Source of the DNA: Cohnella phaseoli
GTDB taxonomy: Bacteria; Bacillota; Bacilli; Paenibacillales; Paenibacillaceae
Assembly: GCF_003386235.1 (NCBI RefSeq)
Contig: NZ_QRDZ01000001.1
Coordinates: 310,001-374,000 of the forward strand
DNA: 64,000 bases
Reading direction: 5' to 3'
How positions within the stretch are numbered: position 1 is the stretch's first letter; each line of letters starts with the position of its first letter. Below are positions 33,787 through 41,855 of the stretch, in pieces. Made by a program: the position numbers and the translations under genes. Below the pieces are notes generated by a model. It was not told the origin of the DNA and made no database searches. It worked only from the letters and a program-made list of their open reading frames with translations.

Positions 33787-35423
33787 CGAGCGGGAAGCAG
33801 AAGCGAGCCGGTGGGGGAGTCGAAAACGGGGGCCGGGATAAGAAGGCCGTCTCCCGGGTGCTGATGGTACAGGGAACGGCGTCGGACGTCGGCAAGAGCG
33901 TGCTGGCCGCGGCGCTATGCCGGATATTCGCCCAGGACGGCTGGAAGGTCGCGCCGTTCAAGTCGCAGAACATGAGCTTGAACAGCTATGTGACGCCGGA
34001 CGGCAAGGAGATCGGCCGGGCGCAGGGCATGCAGGCCGACGCCTGCGGCATCGCGGCCACGACGGATATGAATCCGATTCTGCTCAAGCCTTCGTCGGAT
34101 AGAACGTCGCAGGTCGTCGTTCACGGCAAACCTTATCGGACGATGGACGCTTTCAGCTATCGCAGCGAATATTTGACGGAAGCGGGGGAGATCGCCCGCG
34201 CGGCGCTAGCCCGGCTGCGCGAGCGGTACGAGATCGTCGTCATGGAGGGCGCGGGCAGCCCTGCGGAGATTAATCTGAAAGATCGCGACATCGTCAACAT
34301 GCGAATGGCCGCTTGGGCGGACGCTCCGGTGCTGCTGGCGGCTGATATCGACCGGGGAGGCGTGTTCGCCGCCATCGTCGGCACGCTGGAGCTGTTGGAG
34401 CCGGAGGAGCGAAACCGGGTAAAAGGCTTTGTCATCAACAAATTCCGCGGGGATGTCGAGCTGCTCAGGCCGGGGTTGGATTGGCTCGAGCAGCGCACCG
34501 GCAAGCCGGTCGTCGGCGTGATACCGTATATCCCGGAGCTGCGGCTGGAAGCCGAGGATTCGCTCTCTTTTCGCGCTCCTGCAACAGACGCCAGGAGGAA
34601 CGGCGAGCAGCTCGATATTGTGGCGATCCGCATGCCGCGCTGGTCGAACTTTACCGATGTCGATCCGCTGCTTGCCGAAGCGGACGTCTCCGTGCGCTTC
34701 GTAACCGGGAAGGAGCAGTTTGGGTCTCCCGATGCGGTTATCGTGCCGGGTAGCAAAAATACGGCGGAGGATCTGCTGTTTCTACGGGAAACCGGTCTCG
34801 ATCGGCTTATTGTGGAGCATGTGGAGCGAGGGGGCTGGTTGACCGGTATTTGCGGAGGCTATCAAATGCTGGGAGAACGGCTTAACGATCCGGACAGGAT
34901 TGAATCGGCTCATATGTCGCTTCCGGGACTGGCGGTGTTTCCGCTCGAGACGACGTTTGGTCAGGACAAGGTTACCGAGCGCGTGAGCGGTCGGGCGCAA
35001 GGCTGGGGAGAAGGAACGGCAGGTTCCGGCGCTGAACGGCAGGCGACTTTCGAAATCGAAGGTTACGAGATTCATATGGGGCGGACCGTCTTCACCGGTC
35101 CTGTCGCTCACCCCTTCAGCCTGGTTTCCGCAGCAACCGGTGAGGGCGCCTCGTACTTGGAAGGAGCCCGTTCGCCGAACGGCAGAGCTTGGGGAACGTA
35201 CGTGCACGGCATCTTGCATAATGACGAATTCAGGCGCGATTGGCTCAATGTGATCCGCCGCTCGAAGGGCTGGTCGCCTGTGGCCGGAGAGCTGATCTAC
35301 AGCCGGCTGCGGGAGGAAGAGTTCGATCGGCTGGCCGACCATGTAAGGCGGCATCTGGACGTCCGCAAGCTATACGAAATTATGAACGAAAGCATGAACG
35401 AAAGCATGGGGGGATCGCAATGA
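33783..35423 (+). CDS. cobQ: Cobyric acid synthase
   Basis: 546 residues. Overlaps cobT by ATGA. The N-terminal dethiobiotin-synthetase-like ATPase begins VLMVQGTASDVGKSVLAAAL with FKSQNMSLNSYVTPDGKEIG. The C-terminal class I glutamine amidotransferase domain has its nucleophile Cys in WLTGICGGYQMLGERL and His in YVHGILHNDEFRRDW. It amidates the corrin side chains to give cobyric acid. The C-terminus carries a duplicated NESM from two 12-bp repeats near 35388-35406. The rest of the corrin ring pathway is not in the window. Confidence 0.95.
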   Translation: MTSGKQKRAGGGVENGGRDKKAVSRVLMVQGTASDVGKSVLAAALCRIFAQDGWKVAPFKSQNMSLNSYVTPDGKEIGRAQGMQADACGIAATTDMNPILLKPSSDRTSQVVVHGKPYRTMDAFSYRSEYLTEAGEIARAALARLRERYEIVVMEGAGSPAEINLKDRDIVNMRMAAWADAPVLLAADIDRGGVFAAIVGTLELLEPEERNRVKGFVINKFRGDVELLRPGLDWLEQRTGKPVVGVIPYIPELRLEAEDSLSFRAPATDARRNGEQLDIVAIRMPRWSNFTDVDPLLAEADVSVRFVTGKEQFGSPDAVIVPGSKNTAEDLLFLRETGLDRLIVEHVERGGWLTGICGGYQMLGERLNDPDRIESAHMSLPGLAVFPLETTFGQDKVTERVSGRAQGWGEGTAGSGAERQATFEIEGYEIHMGRTVFTGPVAHPFSLVSAATGEGASYLEGARSPNGRAWGTYVHGILHNDEFRRDWLNVIRRSKGWSPVAGELIYSRLREEEFDRLADHVRRHLDVRKLYEIMNESMNESMGGSQ

Positions 35424-36541
35424 AGACGAGCGACGGCGTTTTGGAGGCCTACGGACACGGGGGAGATCTGTGGACCGCCTCGGCGAAGTTCGGCGTTCGC
35501 CCGGGCGACTGGCTAGATTACAGCGCTAACATCAACCCGCTCGGTCCGCCGCCGCAAGCTTTGGAAGCGCTGCGGAGCGGACTGGCCGCAATCGTCAATT
35601 ATCCCGATCCCGGTCATCGCGAGCTAAAGAAGAAGCTTTCGGCGAAGCTCGGCGTCGAACAGGAGAACTTGCTGATCGGCAACGGAGCCGCCGAGTGCAT
35701 TGCGCTTGCGCTGTCCGGGCTGGACATTCGCTCGGTCGGAGTTGTTGCGCCGTGCTTCTCGGAGTACGGACAGCTTGCCGAAGCGTACGGGGCGGAAGTG
35801 CGAACAATTATCGGACGGGAAGAGAACGGGTACAGGGCCGAGCCGGCCGAGCTGGAGCCGCTGCTCAAGCAGGTCGATTTGCTGTTCCTAGGCCATCCGA
35901 ACAATCCGACCGGCCTAACCTATTCCTTGCCGCAGCTGCGGCAGATCGCCGAGCTGGCGGCAGAATGCGCGGCTTACGTTGTCGTAGACGAGGCATTCAT
36001 CGACTTCATCGCGCCCGAGGAGCGTCAAACGCTGCTGCCGGAGCTGCAAAGCCATCCGCATGTTCTGCTGCTGCACTCGATGACAAAGTTTTATGCGATT
36101 CCCGGCCTGCGGCTCGGCTATGCGATCGCCGCCCCCGAGCTGATTCGCAGAATGGCGCGCAAGCAGGTAACCTGGAGCGTCAACGGCCTTGCGTTGCTTG
36201 CCGGACAAGCTTGCCTGCAGCCGGAAACCGCGGAGTACGACCGCAGGACGAGGGAACTGGTTGCGGCAGAGCGGACTTATTTGCGGGGGGAAATCGATTC
36301 CCGGCTCGGGTGGCGGACCTGGCCCGGCGAAGCGAATTTTCTGCTGCTTGAGCTGTGCGAGAAGTGGACGGCAGAGCGGCTGCAGGACGCACTGGGGCCG
36401 AAAGGTCTGCTTGTGCGAAGCTGCGCCAAGTACGACGGGCTGACGGAGAGGCATATCCGAATCGCCGTGCGCGACCGTGCGGATAACGATCGGCTGCTGG
36501 CGGCGCTGGCGGAGGTTCATAAGGAGGGGGGGCAGCGATGA
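35420..36541 (+). CDS. cobD: L-threonine-O-3-phosphate decarboxylase
   Basis: 373 residues. PLP aminotransferase fold I, close to HisC. N-terminal HGGDLWTASAKFG and DYSANINPLGPPPQ are typical of CobD; FLGHPNNPTGL and the PLP Lys in LLHSMTKFYAIPGLRLGYAI confirm the fold. It decarboxylates threonine phosphate to aminopropanol phosphate, the substrate of the CbiB enzyme at the end of the operon. ATGA overlap with cobQ. Naming note: this is the Salmonella CobD, not the Pseudomonas one. Confidence 0.92.
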   Translation: MKTSDGVLEAYGHGGDLWTASAKFGVRPGDWLDYSANINPLGPPPQALEALRSGLAAIVNYPDPGHRELKKKLSAKLGVEQENLLIGNGAAECIALALSGLDIRSVGVVAPCFSEYGQLAEAYGAEVRTIIGREENGYRAEPAELEPLLKQVDLLFLGHPNNPTGLTYSLPQLRQIAELAAECAAYVVVDEAFIDFIAPEERQTLLPELQSHPHVLLLHSMTKFYAIPGLRLGYAIAAPELIRRMARKQVTWSVNGLALLAGQACLQPETAEYDRRTRELVAAERTYLRGEIDSRLGWRTWPGEANFLLLELCEKWTAERLQDALGPKGLLVRSCAKYDGLTERHIRIAVRDRADNDRLLAALAEVHKEGGQR

Positions 36542-37086
36542 ACATCGTGATGGTCAGCGGAGGCGTTCGCTCGGGCAAAAGCGCCTATGCCGAGCGACTT
36601 GTGCTTGAGCGTTCGTCGGCAGCCCCCGCCAAAGTGCTGTACGTCGCCACAGGTCTGCGTTGGGACGGGGAGATGGACGAGCGCATCGACAAGCACCGGG
36701 CTCGTCGTCCGGCCGAGTGGGATACGCTGGAAGCTGCAAGCGATTTGTCCGTATCGCCTTATGAAGATTACGACTTTGTGCTCGTTGATACGCTGTCCGC
36801 CTGGATCGCCAACCGGCTGATGGAGATCCCGGAAGAGCGGCTTGGGGACAAGAGCCTGGCACAGCGTATTTTGACCCGAGTCGATGAGTATATCGAGGCA
36901 CTAGGAGCATCACGTCTGCGCGAAGCGGTTATCGTCACCGACGAGGTCGGCTGGGGAGGCGTGGCGCTGTCACCGCTAGGACGCCGGTTTCAAGACATTG
37001 TCGGCGAGGCGAACCAGCGTCTCGCCGCTCGGGCGGACGAGGCGGTCGTTGTCGTAAGCGGGCTGCCGTGGAGGCTAAAGGGATGA
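36538..37086 (+). CDS. cobU: Adenosylcobinamide kinase/guanylyltransferase
   Basis: 182 residues. P-loop in MVSGGVRSGKSAYAERL, then a His-containing helix IDKHRARRPAEWDTLEAA where the known guanylylated His sits, and VLVDTLSAWIANRL as the Walker B-like strand. It phosphorylates adenosylcobinamide and adds GMP. ATGA overlap with cobD, with AAGGAGGGGGG upstream. Product goes to CobS, encoded next. Confidence 0.94.
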   Translation: MNIVMVSGGVRSGKSAYAERLVLERSSAAPAKVLYVATGLRWDGEMDERIDKHRARRPAEWDTLEAASDLSVSPYEDYDFVLVDTLSAWIANRLMEIPEERLGDKSLAQRILTRVDEYIEALGASRLREAVIVTDEVGWGGVALSPLGRRFQDIVGEANQRLAARADEAVVVVSGLPWRLKG

Positions 37087-37838
37087 GCGCATTTTGGCAG
37101 GCGGTCGGATTTCTAACGCGTTTTCCGGTGCCCAAACGGGCGCAAACGCTTGAAGGTTGGGAAGGCAGTCCAAAGTTTTATCCGCTTGTCGGCCTGCTGC
37201 TGGGCGCTGCCATTTGGTTGGCAGGATGCCTGGGGGGCTGGCTGTTCGGGCAAGTTTCTCTGCCGCTTGTCGCAGTCGTTGTCGTCGCTTTCTGGGTATA
37301 CGCGACCGGGGCGCTTCATCTGGACGGCTGGATGGATCTCGCCGACGGGCTGGGCAGTCAGCGCAGCCGCGAGCGGACGCTGGAAATTATGAAGGACAGC
37401 CGCGTCGGGGCGATGGGCGTAGTGGCGGCGATTGTGCTCATACTGCTTAAAGTCGCCGCCGTTCAGCAGTTGGCCGCAGCGGGAGCGTTGGCCGCGATTG
37501 CCGTTATCCCGGCGATGGCGAGGGCGGCGCTGCTCGCGGCGATTCGCTTTTTTCCGTATATTCAGCAGCAGGGGCTGGGCAGCAGATTGCGCGCCGGGGT
37601 TACTCCGGCCGTTCTGCTCGTCAACGGTTTGCTCGTCGCGGCGGCATCCTTCGGTTTTGCAGATTGGCGCGGCGTTGTCGTCTTCGTCTTTGCGTTGCTT
37701 GCGGTTTGGCTGTTCGGCAGCTATATTACGCGCAGGCTCGGCGGATTTACGGGCGACGTTTACGGTGCGCTGATCGAAGGCGCAGAGACGCTTGCGCTGC
37801 TTGCTTTACTCGCATTAATGACCGGGAGGCACTTATGA
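37083..37838 (+). CDS. cobS: Adenosylcobinamide-GDP ribazoletransferase
   Basis: 251 residues from ATG 37083, which overlaps the cobU stop and follows GGAGG (37070-37074) by eight bases; the in-frame GTG at 37068 is less likely. Membrane enzyme with about six helices. The conserved acidic motif GALHLDGWMDLADGLGSQRS near residue 75 binds the metal. It joins adenosylcobinamide-GDP with alpha-ribazole phosphate, the last assembly step at the membrane. Confidence 0.94.
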   Translation: MSAFWQAVGFLTRFPVPKRAQTLEGWEGSPKFYPLVGLLLGAAIWLAGCLGGWLFGQVSLPLVAVVVVAFWVYATGALHLDGWMDLADGLGSQRSRERTLEIMKDSRVGAMGVVAAIVLILLKVAAVQQLAAAGALAAIAVIPAMARAALLAAIRFFPYIQQQGLGSRLRAGVTPAVLLVNGLLVAAASFGFADWRGVVVFVFALLAVWLFGSYITRRLGGFTGDVYGALIEGAETLALLALLALMTGRHL

Positions 37839-38548
37839 CACAACCTTTTCGCGGAGGCGCCGCCTCTTACTTGTCTCCGTTATGGCCGGAATTGAAAATC
37901 CGGTTCGAACGGGACCATCTGTCTGTCGAATGCGGCCGCAGCTATCAGACGCTCAGCAACGCCCCCTTCAGAGGAGGGCCGGTTCACGGAGAGCGCTTCG
38001 TCAATTGGAAGGTTCCGCTGAACTACGATTGCACCGATCCGGCGGAAATGATGCGCCAGGCGCTGAACGGCTGGGGCTACGATCCGCAGACGACGGTCGG
38101 GCTGCAGACGGCCGCGCATCTGACCCACGCCTCCTTCGCCGAGGAGGAGGGAGACGAATGTCGTTTGTTTGTCTGTGCCTCGGCCGGAACGGGCAATGCG
38201 GCAAGAGCGGGAGTGCTGCGCGAGACGTTCTCGGCTTATGAGCCGGGGACGGTAAACATTATTCTCCTGATCGACGGCCAAATGACGGAAAGCGCAATGG
38301 TCAACGCCATCATCAGCGCTACGGAAGCAAAAAGCGCCGCTTTCGCCGATCTGGATATTCGCGATCATAGTCACGGATGCACGGCGACGGGAACGTCGAC
38401 CGATGCCGTGCTGGTCGCCGTCAGCCAGTCGGAGAGCTACGGGCGCGTTCACCGCTACGCCGGAGTCGCGACGACGATCGGCAACGCTATCGGCAGGCTG
38501 GTCTACGCTGCCGTTCACGAAGCGGTCCGCACGCAAGGAGAACGTTAA
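37835..38548 (+). CDS. cbiZ: Adenosylcobinamide amidohydrolase, CbiZ type
   Basis: 237 residues, ATGA overlap with cobS. CbiZ-type blocks: GLQTAAHLTHASF, VCASAGTGNAARAGV, NIILLIDGQMTESAMVNAII and HGCTATGTSTDAVLVAV. CbiZ is known in archaea and some bacteria to strip the aminopropanol tail of cobinamide or pseudocobalamin, giving cobyric acid, which CbiB then remakes. Its place in this operon next to btuFCD marks the operon as a salvage and remodelling route. Confidence 0.88.
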   Translation: MTQPFRGGAASYLSPLWPELKIRFERDHLSVECGRSYQTLSNAPFRGGPVHGERFVNWKVPLNYDCTDPAEMMRQALNGWGYDPQTTVGLQTAAHLTHASFAEEEGDECRLFVCASAGTGNAARAGVLRETFSAYEPGTVNIILLIDGQMTESAMVNAIISATEAKSAAFADLDIRDHSHGCTATGTSTDAVLVAVSQSESYGRVHRYAGVATTIGNAIGRLVYAAVHEAVRTQGER

Positions 38549-39568
38549 ATGAACATTGAGATGGCCATCGTGTTTTGCGCGTTTATGATCGACTTGGCGA
38601 TCGGAGACCCGCGAGCGCTGCCGCATCCCGTCGTCGGAATGGGCCGCGTTATTTCCAAGCTGGAGCGACCGCTGCGAGCGGCTGCGGCCAGCCCGCTGCT
38701 GCAATGGCTTGTCCGTCCGTTCGGCGGCTCTTGCGAAGATAGAGCGCTGAAGCTGGCCGGCCTGATCTATCCGCTCGTTCTTGTCGGAGGCTCCTTCTGT
38801 CTCGGATGGGCGATCTTATACTTGCTGAGCTTGCTTCATCTCTGGCTTGCCTACGGAGCGGCCGCCTGGATGATCTCGACGACGATCGCGGCCAAAGGGC
38901 TGGGAGACGCCGGGATGGACATCTATCGATTGCTTAAACAGGGCAAGCTGCCGGAAGCCCGGTATGCATTGTCGATGATCGTGGGACGGGATACCGATCA
39001 ACTCGACGAGAGCGAAATTACGCGCGGCGCAGTGGAGACGGTGGCGGAAAATATCGTGGACGCTATTATATCCCCGCTGTTCTATGCGTTCATTGGAGGG
39101 GCGCCGCTCGCCCTCGCTTACAGGGCCGCGAATACGCTCGATTCCATGGTCGGCTACAAAAATGAGAAGTATCGTTATCTCGGCTGGGCGTCCGCCCGGT
39201 TCGACGATGTCGCCAACTGGATTCCGGCCCGACTGACCGCGCTCGCCATTGCGGCGGCTGCGGCGATACTCGGGCTAAAGGCGGGCGGAGCGCTTAGCAC
39301 AGTTCGCCGCTATGCACGTCTGCATCCGAGCCCGAACAGCGGCTTCCCGGAATCCGCCGTCGCCGGAGCTCTAGGCGTGCAGCTCGGCGGCTTGAACTAT
39401 TACAAAGGCATTGCATCCGACCGCGCTAGAATGGGGGAGCCGCTGCATTCGCTGAAAGCCGAGCACATCCGTCTGACGGTGCGAATCATGTACGTCTCCT
39501 CGATTATTTTTGTTATCGTCGCTTCCGGAGCAGTCCTTGCTGTCGCTCGTCTATTTTCACATACATAA
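38549..39568 (+). CDS. cbiB: Adenosylcobinamide-phosphate synthase
   Basis: 339 residues with about five membrane segments. CbiB motifs: AIGDPRALPHPVVGMGRVIS at the N-terminus, VGRDTDQLDESEITRGAVE with TVAENIVDAIISPLFYAFIG, and HPSPNSGFPESAVAGALGVQ. It condenses cobyric acid with aminopropanol phosphate. The ATG directly abuts the cbiZ stop codon, preceded by AAGGAGAACG. Last gene of the riboswitch-controlled operon. Confidence 0.95.
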   Translation: MNIEMAIVFCAFMIDLAIGDPRALPHPVVGMGRVISKLERPLRAAAASPLLQWLVRPFGGSCEDRALKLAGLIYPLVLVGGSFCLGWAILYLLSLLHLWLAYGAAAWMISTTIAAKGLGDAGMDIYRLLKQGKLPEARYALSMIVGRDTDQLDESEITRGAVETVAENIVDAIISPLFYAFIGGAPLALAYRAANTLDSMVGYKNEKYRYLGWASARFDDVANWIPARLTALAIAAAAAILGLKAGGALSTVRRYARLHPSPNSGFPESAVAGALGVQLGGLNYYKGIASDRARMGEPLHSLKAEHIRLTVRIMYVSSIIFVIVASGAVLAVARLFSHT

Positions 39569-39581
39569 TCTTCCTGCCGTA

Positions 39582-39620
39582 AGCCCATACTGAGAACGAA
39601 TAAATTCTCGGAAATGGGCT
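39582..39620. other. Two-part inverted repeat between cbiB and the SRAP-like gene
   Basis: AGCCCAT (39582-39588) pairs with ATGGGCT (39614-39620), and inside it GAGAA (39592-39596) with TTCTC (39605-39609). It ends just before the start codons of the SRAP-like gene and includes its translation start region. It could be an operator, a weak terminator without a T-run, or an mRNA structure that hides the start. Confidence 0.5.
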
Positions 39621-39627
39621 GATGCAC

Positions 39628-40293
39628 ATGTGTAACCGATATTCGCTTACGGCGGAGCTTGCGGATTTAACGGAGCGATTTCGCATCGACAGAGTTCACG
39701 TGCCTTACTTGATGCGGTACAATATTGCTCCGACGCAGCAAATTCCGATCATTCAACAGATCGGAGAAGAACGCTGCCTCAATCAGCAGCGCTGGGGATT
39801 AATGCCTTACTGGGGCAAAAATTCGATCAACGCCAACGTCGATACGCTGACCGACAGACGATATTTGCGCAATATGCTGACGAAGAAGCGGTGCGTCGTG
39901 CCATGCAGCGGGTTTTACATTTGGAAAATCGAAGGGAAGACGAAAAGCGCGTGGCGCGTCGTGCACCGGACGAAGCCGACATTCGCCATGCCCGGTATAT
40001 TCGACGTCTGGCTCGATTCGGAGCGGAACGAGTATCCGATGTGTACGGTTATTACGCGCGGCAACGCCTTCGGCACGAATCACCCGCTGCCGCTCGTGTT
40101 GGACGAGGAGGCGATAGAGCTGTGGCTGAATCCGAAGGAGACCAGAACGGAAGTGCTGCAGGCGACGCTTTGCTCGCTGGAGGATGCCGATTTCCGAATC
40201 TACCCGGTGACGCCGTATGTCGAGAATAGGGCCTGGGAAACGCCGGACTGCATCGCAGAAGTGCCGCCATCGCTGGCGCTTACTAAAATATAA
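39628..40293 (+). CDS. SRAP/HMCES-YedK-like protein with altered active site
   Basis: 221 residues from ATG 39628, chosen because the family needs Cys at position 2 (MCNRYSLTAELADL) exposed after Met removal; ATG 39622 would bury it. SRAP proteins crosslink to abasic sites in single-stranded DNA. Visible family blocks: RYNIAPTQQIPII, QRWGLMPYW, INANVDT, KKRCVVPCSGFYIW. The usual catalytic Glu of GFYEW is Ile here, and the usual IH(D/G)RMP His motif reads TNHPLPLVL. Cys2 is kept, so this may be a functional variant rather than a typical member. Confidence 0.82.
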   Translation: MCNRYSLTAELADLTERFRIDRVHVPYLMRYNIAPTQQIPIIQQIGEERCLNQQRWGLMPYWGKNSINANVDTLTDRRYLRNMLTKKRCVVPCSGFYIWKIEGKTKSAWRVVHRTKPTFAMPGIFDVWLDSERNEYPMCTVITRGNAFGTNHPLPLVLDEEAIELWLNPKETRTEVLQATLCSLEDADFRIYPVTPYVENRAWETPDCIAEVPPSLALTKI

Positions 40294-40401
40294 AAGGCTC
40301 GGGTTGCAGGGAGCTTCACTTGCGCCGGGTCGACTTATATAGCCTGCATAATCGATCGATCGCAGAGGCAATCCTAAGGGGAATTCGATTCCCGAAAGGA
40401 G

Positions 40402-41025
40402 ATGATGGCTCTGTCAGACGTCAAATTAGCGGTGATCTACTATAGCTCGACCGGAACGAACTATCAGCTGTCGCAATGGGCCGTGGAAGGCGCGAAGCAG
40501 GCCGGGGCGGAGACGAAGCTGCTGAAGGTTCCCGAGCTTGCCCCCGAGGCGGCGATCAACGCGAACCCGGCATGGAAGGCTCATATGGACGCGACCCGGG
40601 ACGTTCCAACCGTCTCGACCGGCGATCTTGAATGGGCGGACGCTTATATTTTCTCGGTGCCGACCCGTTTCGGGAATATGGCTTCGCAAATGAAGCAGTT
40701 TTTCGATACGCTCGGCGGGCTGTGGTTTAACGGCAAACTGGCGAACAAGGTCGTCAGCGCCATGTCCAGCGCCAGCAATTATCATGGCGGACAGGAAGCG
40801 ACGATTCTGTCGCTATATACGTCGATTCACCATTGGGGAGGCATTATCGCCGCCCCGGGGTATACCGATCCGGTTATTTTCGCCTCCGGCGGCAATCCGT
40901 ACGGCACAAGCGTCACGGTCGACCAGTCCGGCAAAATGCTCGAGGATGTACGTCCGGCGGCGATTCACCAAGGCAAGCGCACGGCGACGGTGGCCGGCTG
41001 GATGAAGAAGGGCATGCAGGGCTAG
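40402..41025 (+). CDS. WrbA-type NAD(P)H:quinone oxidoreductase (flavodoxin-like)
   Basis: 207 residues from ATG 40402. Flavodoxin fold with the FMN phosphate loop VIYYSSTGTNYQLSQWA, SVPTRFGNMASQMKQFFDT near residue 80, and SASNYHGGQEATILSLYTSI with HHWGGIIAAPGYTD. WrbA enzymes reduce quinones by two electrons in the cytoplasm. AAAGGAGATGAT overlaps both ATG candidates, so translation may really begin at CTG 40411 (SDVKLAVIYY), eight bases after the Shine-Dalgarno core. Confidence 0.87.
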   Translation: MMALSDVKLAVIYYSSTGTNYQLSQWAVEGAKQAGAETKLLKVPELAPEAAINANPAWKAHMDATRDVPTVSTGDLEWADAYIFSVPTRFGNMASQMKQFFDTLGGLWFNGKLANKVVSAMSSASNYHGGQEATILSLYTSIHHWGGIIAAPGYTDPVIFASGGNPYGTSVTVDQSGKMLEDVRPAAIHQGKRTATVAGWMKKGMQG

Positions 41026-41050
41026 TGCAACGACGTTAAGGAGATATCGC

Positions 41051-41100
41051 AAGGGACGCTCTCGACCATCAAGCGGATGGCGCGGGCAGTCCCTTGTTTT
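41051..41100 (+). terminator. Terminator after the WrbA-type gene
   Basis: AAGGGAC at 41051-41057 pairs with GTCCCTT at 41089-41095, followed by GTTTTC. An inner stem CCATC/GATGG lies between. Confidence 0.65.
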
Positions 41101-41192
41101 CATTTTCGCCGGAAGGGGAATTGCCGCTACTGTATCCGTGCTATCTGTTGTATAATGTTTGCTGTCTATAACTTGATTGCGGAGGTAGCGCA

Positions 41193-41777
41193 TTGGCTCA
41201 GTTGTACTTCAAATACGGCACGATGAACAGCGGCAAGTCGTTCGAAATTATTAAGGTCGCGCACAATTATGAGGAGCAAGGCAAGCCGGTCTTGATCTTT
41301 ACGCCCGTCATCGATACGCGCAACGGGACCGACAAGGTCGGGACGAGAGCGGGTTTTACGCGCCCCGCCATTCCCGTATACGAGGACACGAATCTGTACG
41401 ACGCCGTCAAAGCTCAGCTTGACGAATCGGGCCGCTATTACTGCGTGCTCGTCGACGAGGCGCAATGGCTGAACAAACGACATATTATCGAGCTGACCCG
41501 AATCGTCGACGAGTTGGACGTGCCGGTGATGGCTTTCGGATTAAAGAACGATTTTCAGAACCAACTGTTCGAAGGCAGCTACAATTTGCTCGTGTACGCC
41601 GACAAGATCGAGGAGATCAAGACGATCTGCTGGTACTGCGACCGCAAAGCGACGATGGTCATTCGCTTCAAGGACGGCATCCCGGTCAACGAGGGAGAGC
41701 AGATCCAAGTCGGAGGCAACGAGGACTACAAGCCGGTGTGCCGCCGGTGCTATAATGAAGCTTTTAAGCGGAAATGA
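41193..41777 (+). CDS. tdk: Thymidine kinase
   Basis: 194 residues from a TTG start with GGAGG (41181-41185) seven bases upstream. Type II thymidine kinase: P-loop YGTMNSGKS near residue 8, [10 protein letters not shown] with the conserved Asp-Glu, and a zinc site from CWYC and CRRC near the C-terminus. It phosphorylates thymidine with ATP for salvage. TATAAT at 41151-41156 is its probable -10 element. Confidence 0.95.
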   Translation: MAQLYFKYGTMNSGKSFEIIKVAHNYEEQGKPVLIFTPVIDTRNGTDKVGTRAGFTRPAIPVYEDTNLYDAVKAQLDESGRYYCVLVDEAQWLNKRHIIELTRIVDELDVPVMAFGLKNDFQNQLFEGSYNLLVYADKIEEIKTICWYCDRKATMVIRFKDGIPVNEGEQIQVGGNEDYKPVCRRCYNEAFKRK

Positions 41778-41782
41778 AAAGA

Positions 41783-41829
41783 GCCGACGGCGAGGGGCAG
41801 AGCAGATGCCCGCTTGCCGTCGGCTTTTT
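41783..41829. terminator. Bidirectional terminator between tdk and the PAS kinase
   Basis: GCCGACGGC (41783-41791) pairs with GCCGTCGGC (41816-41824), followed by five T and preceded by AAAAG, so it can serve both convergent genes. Confidence 0.85.
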
Positions 41830-41855
41830 GACGAATCGGGGAAGAGCCTAGGAAG

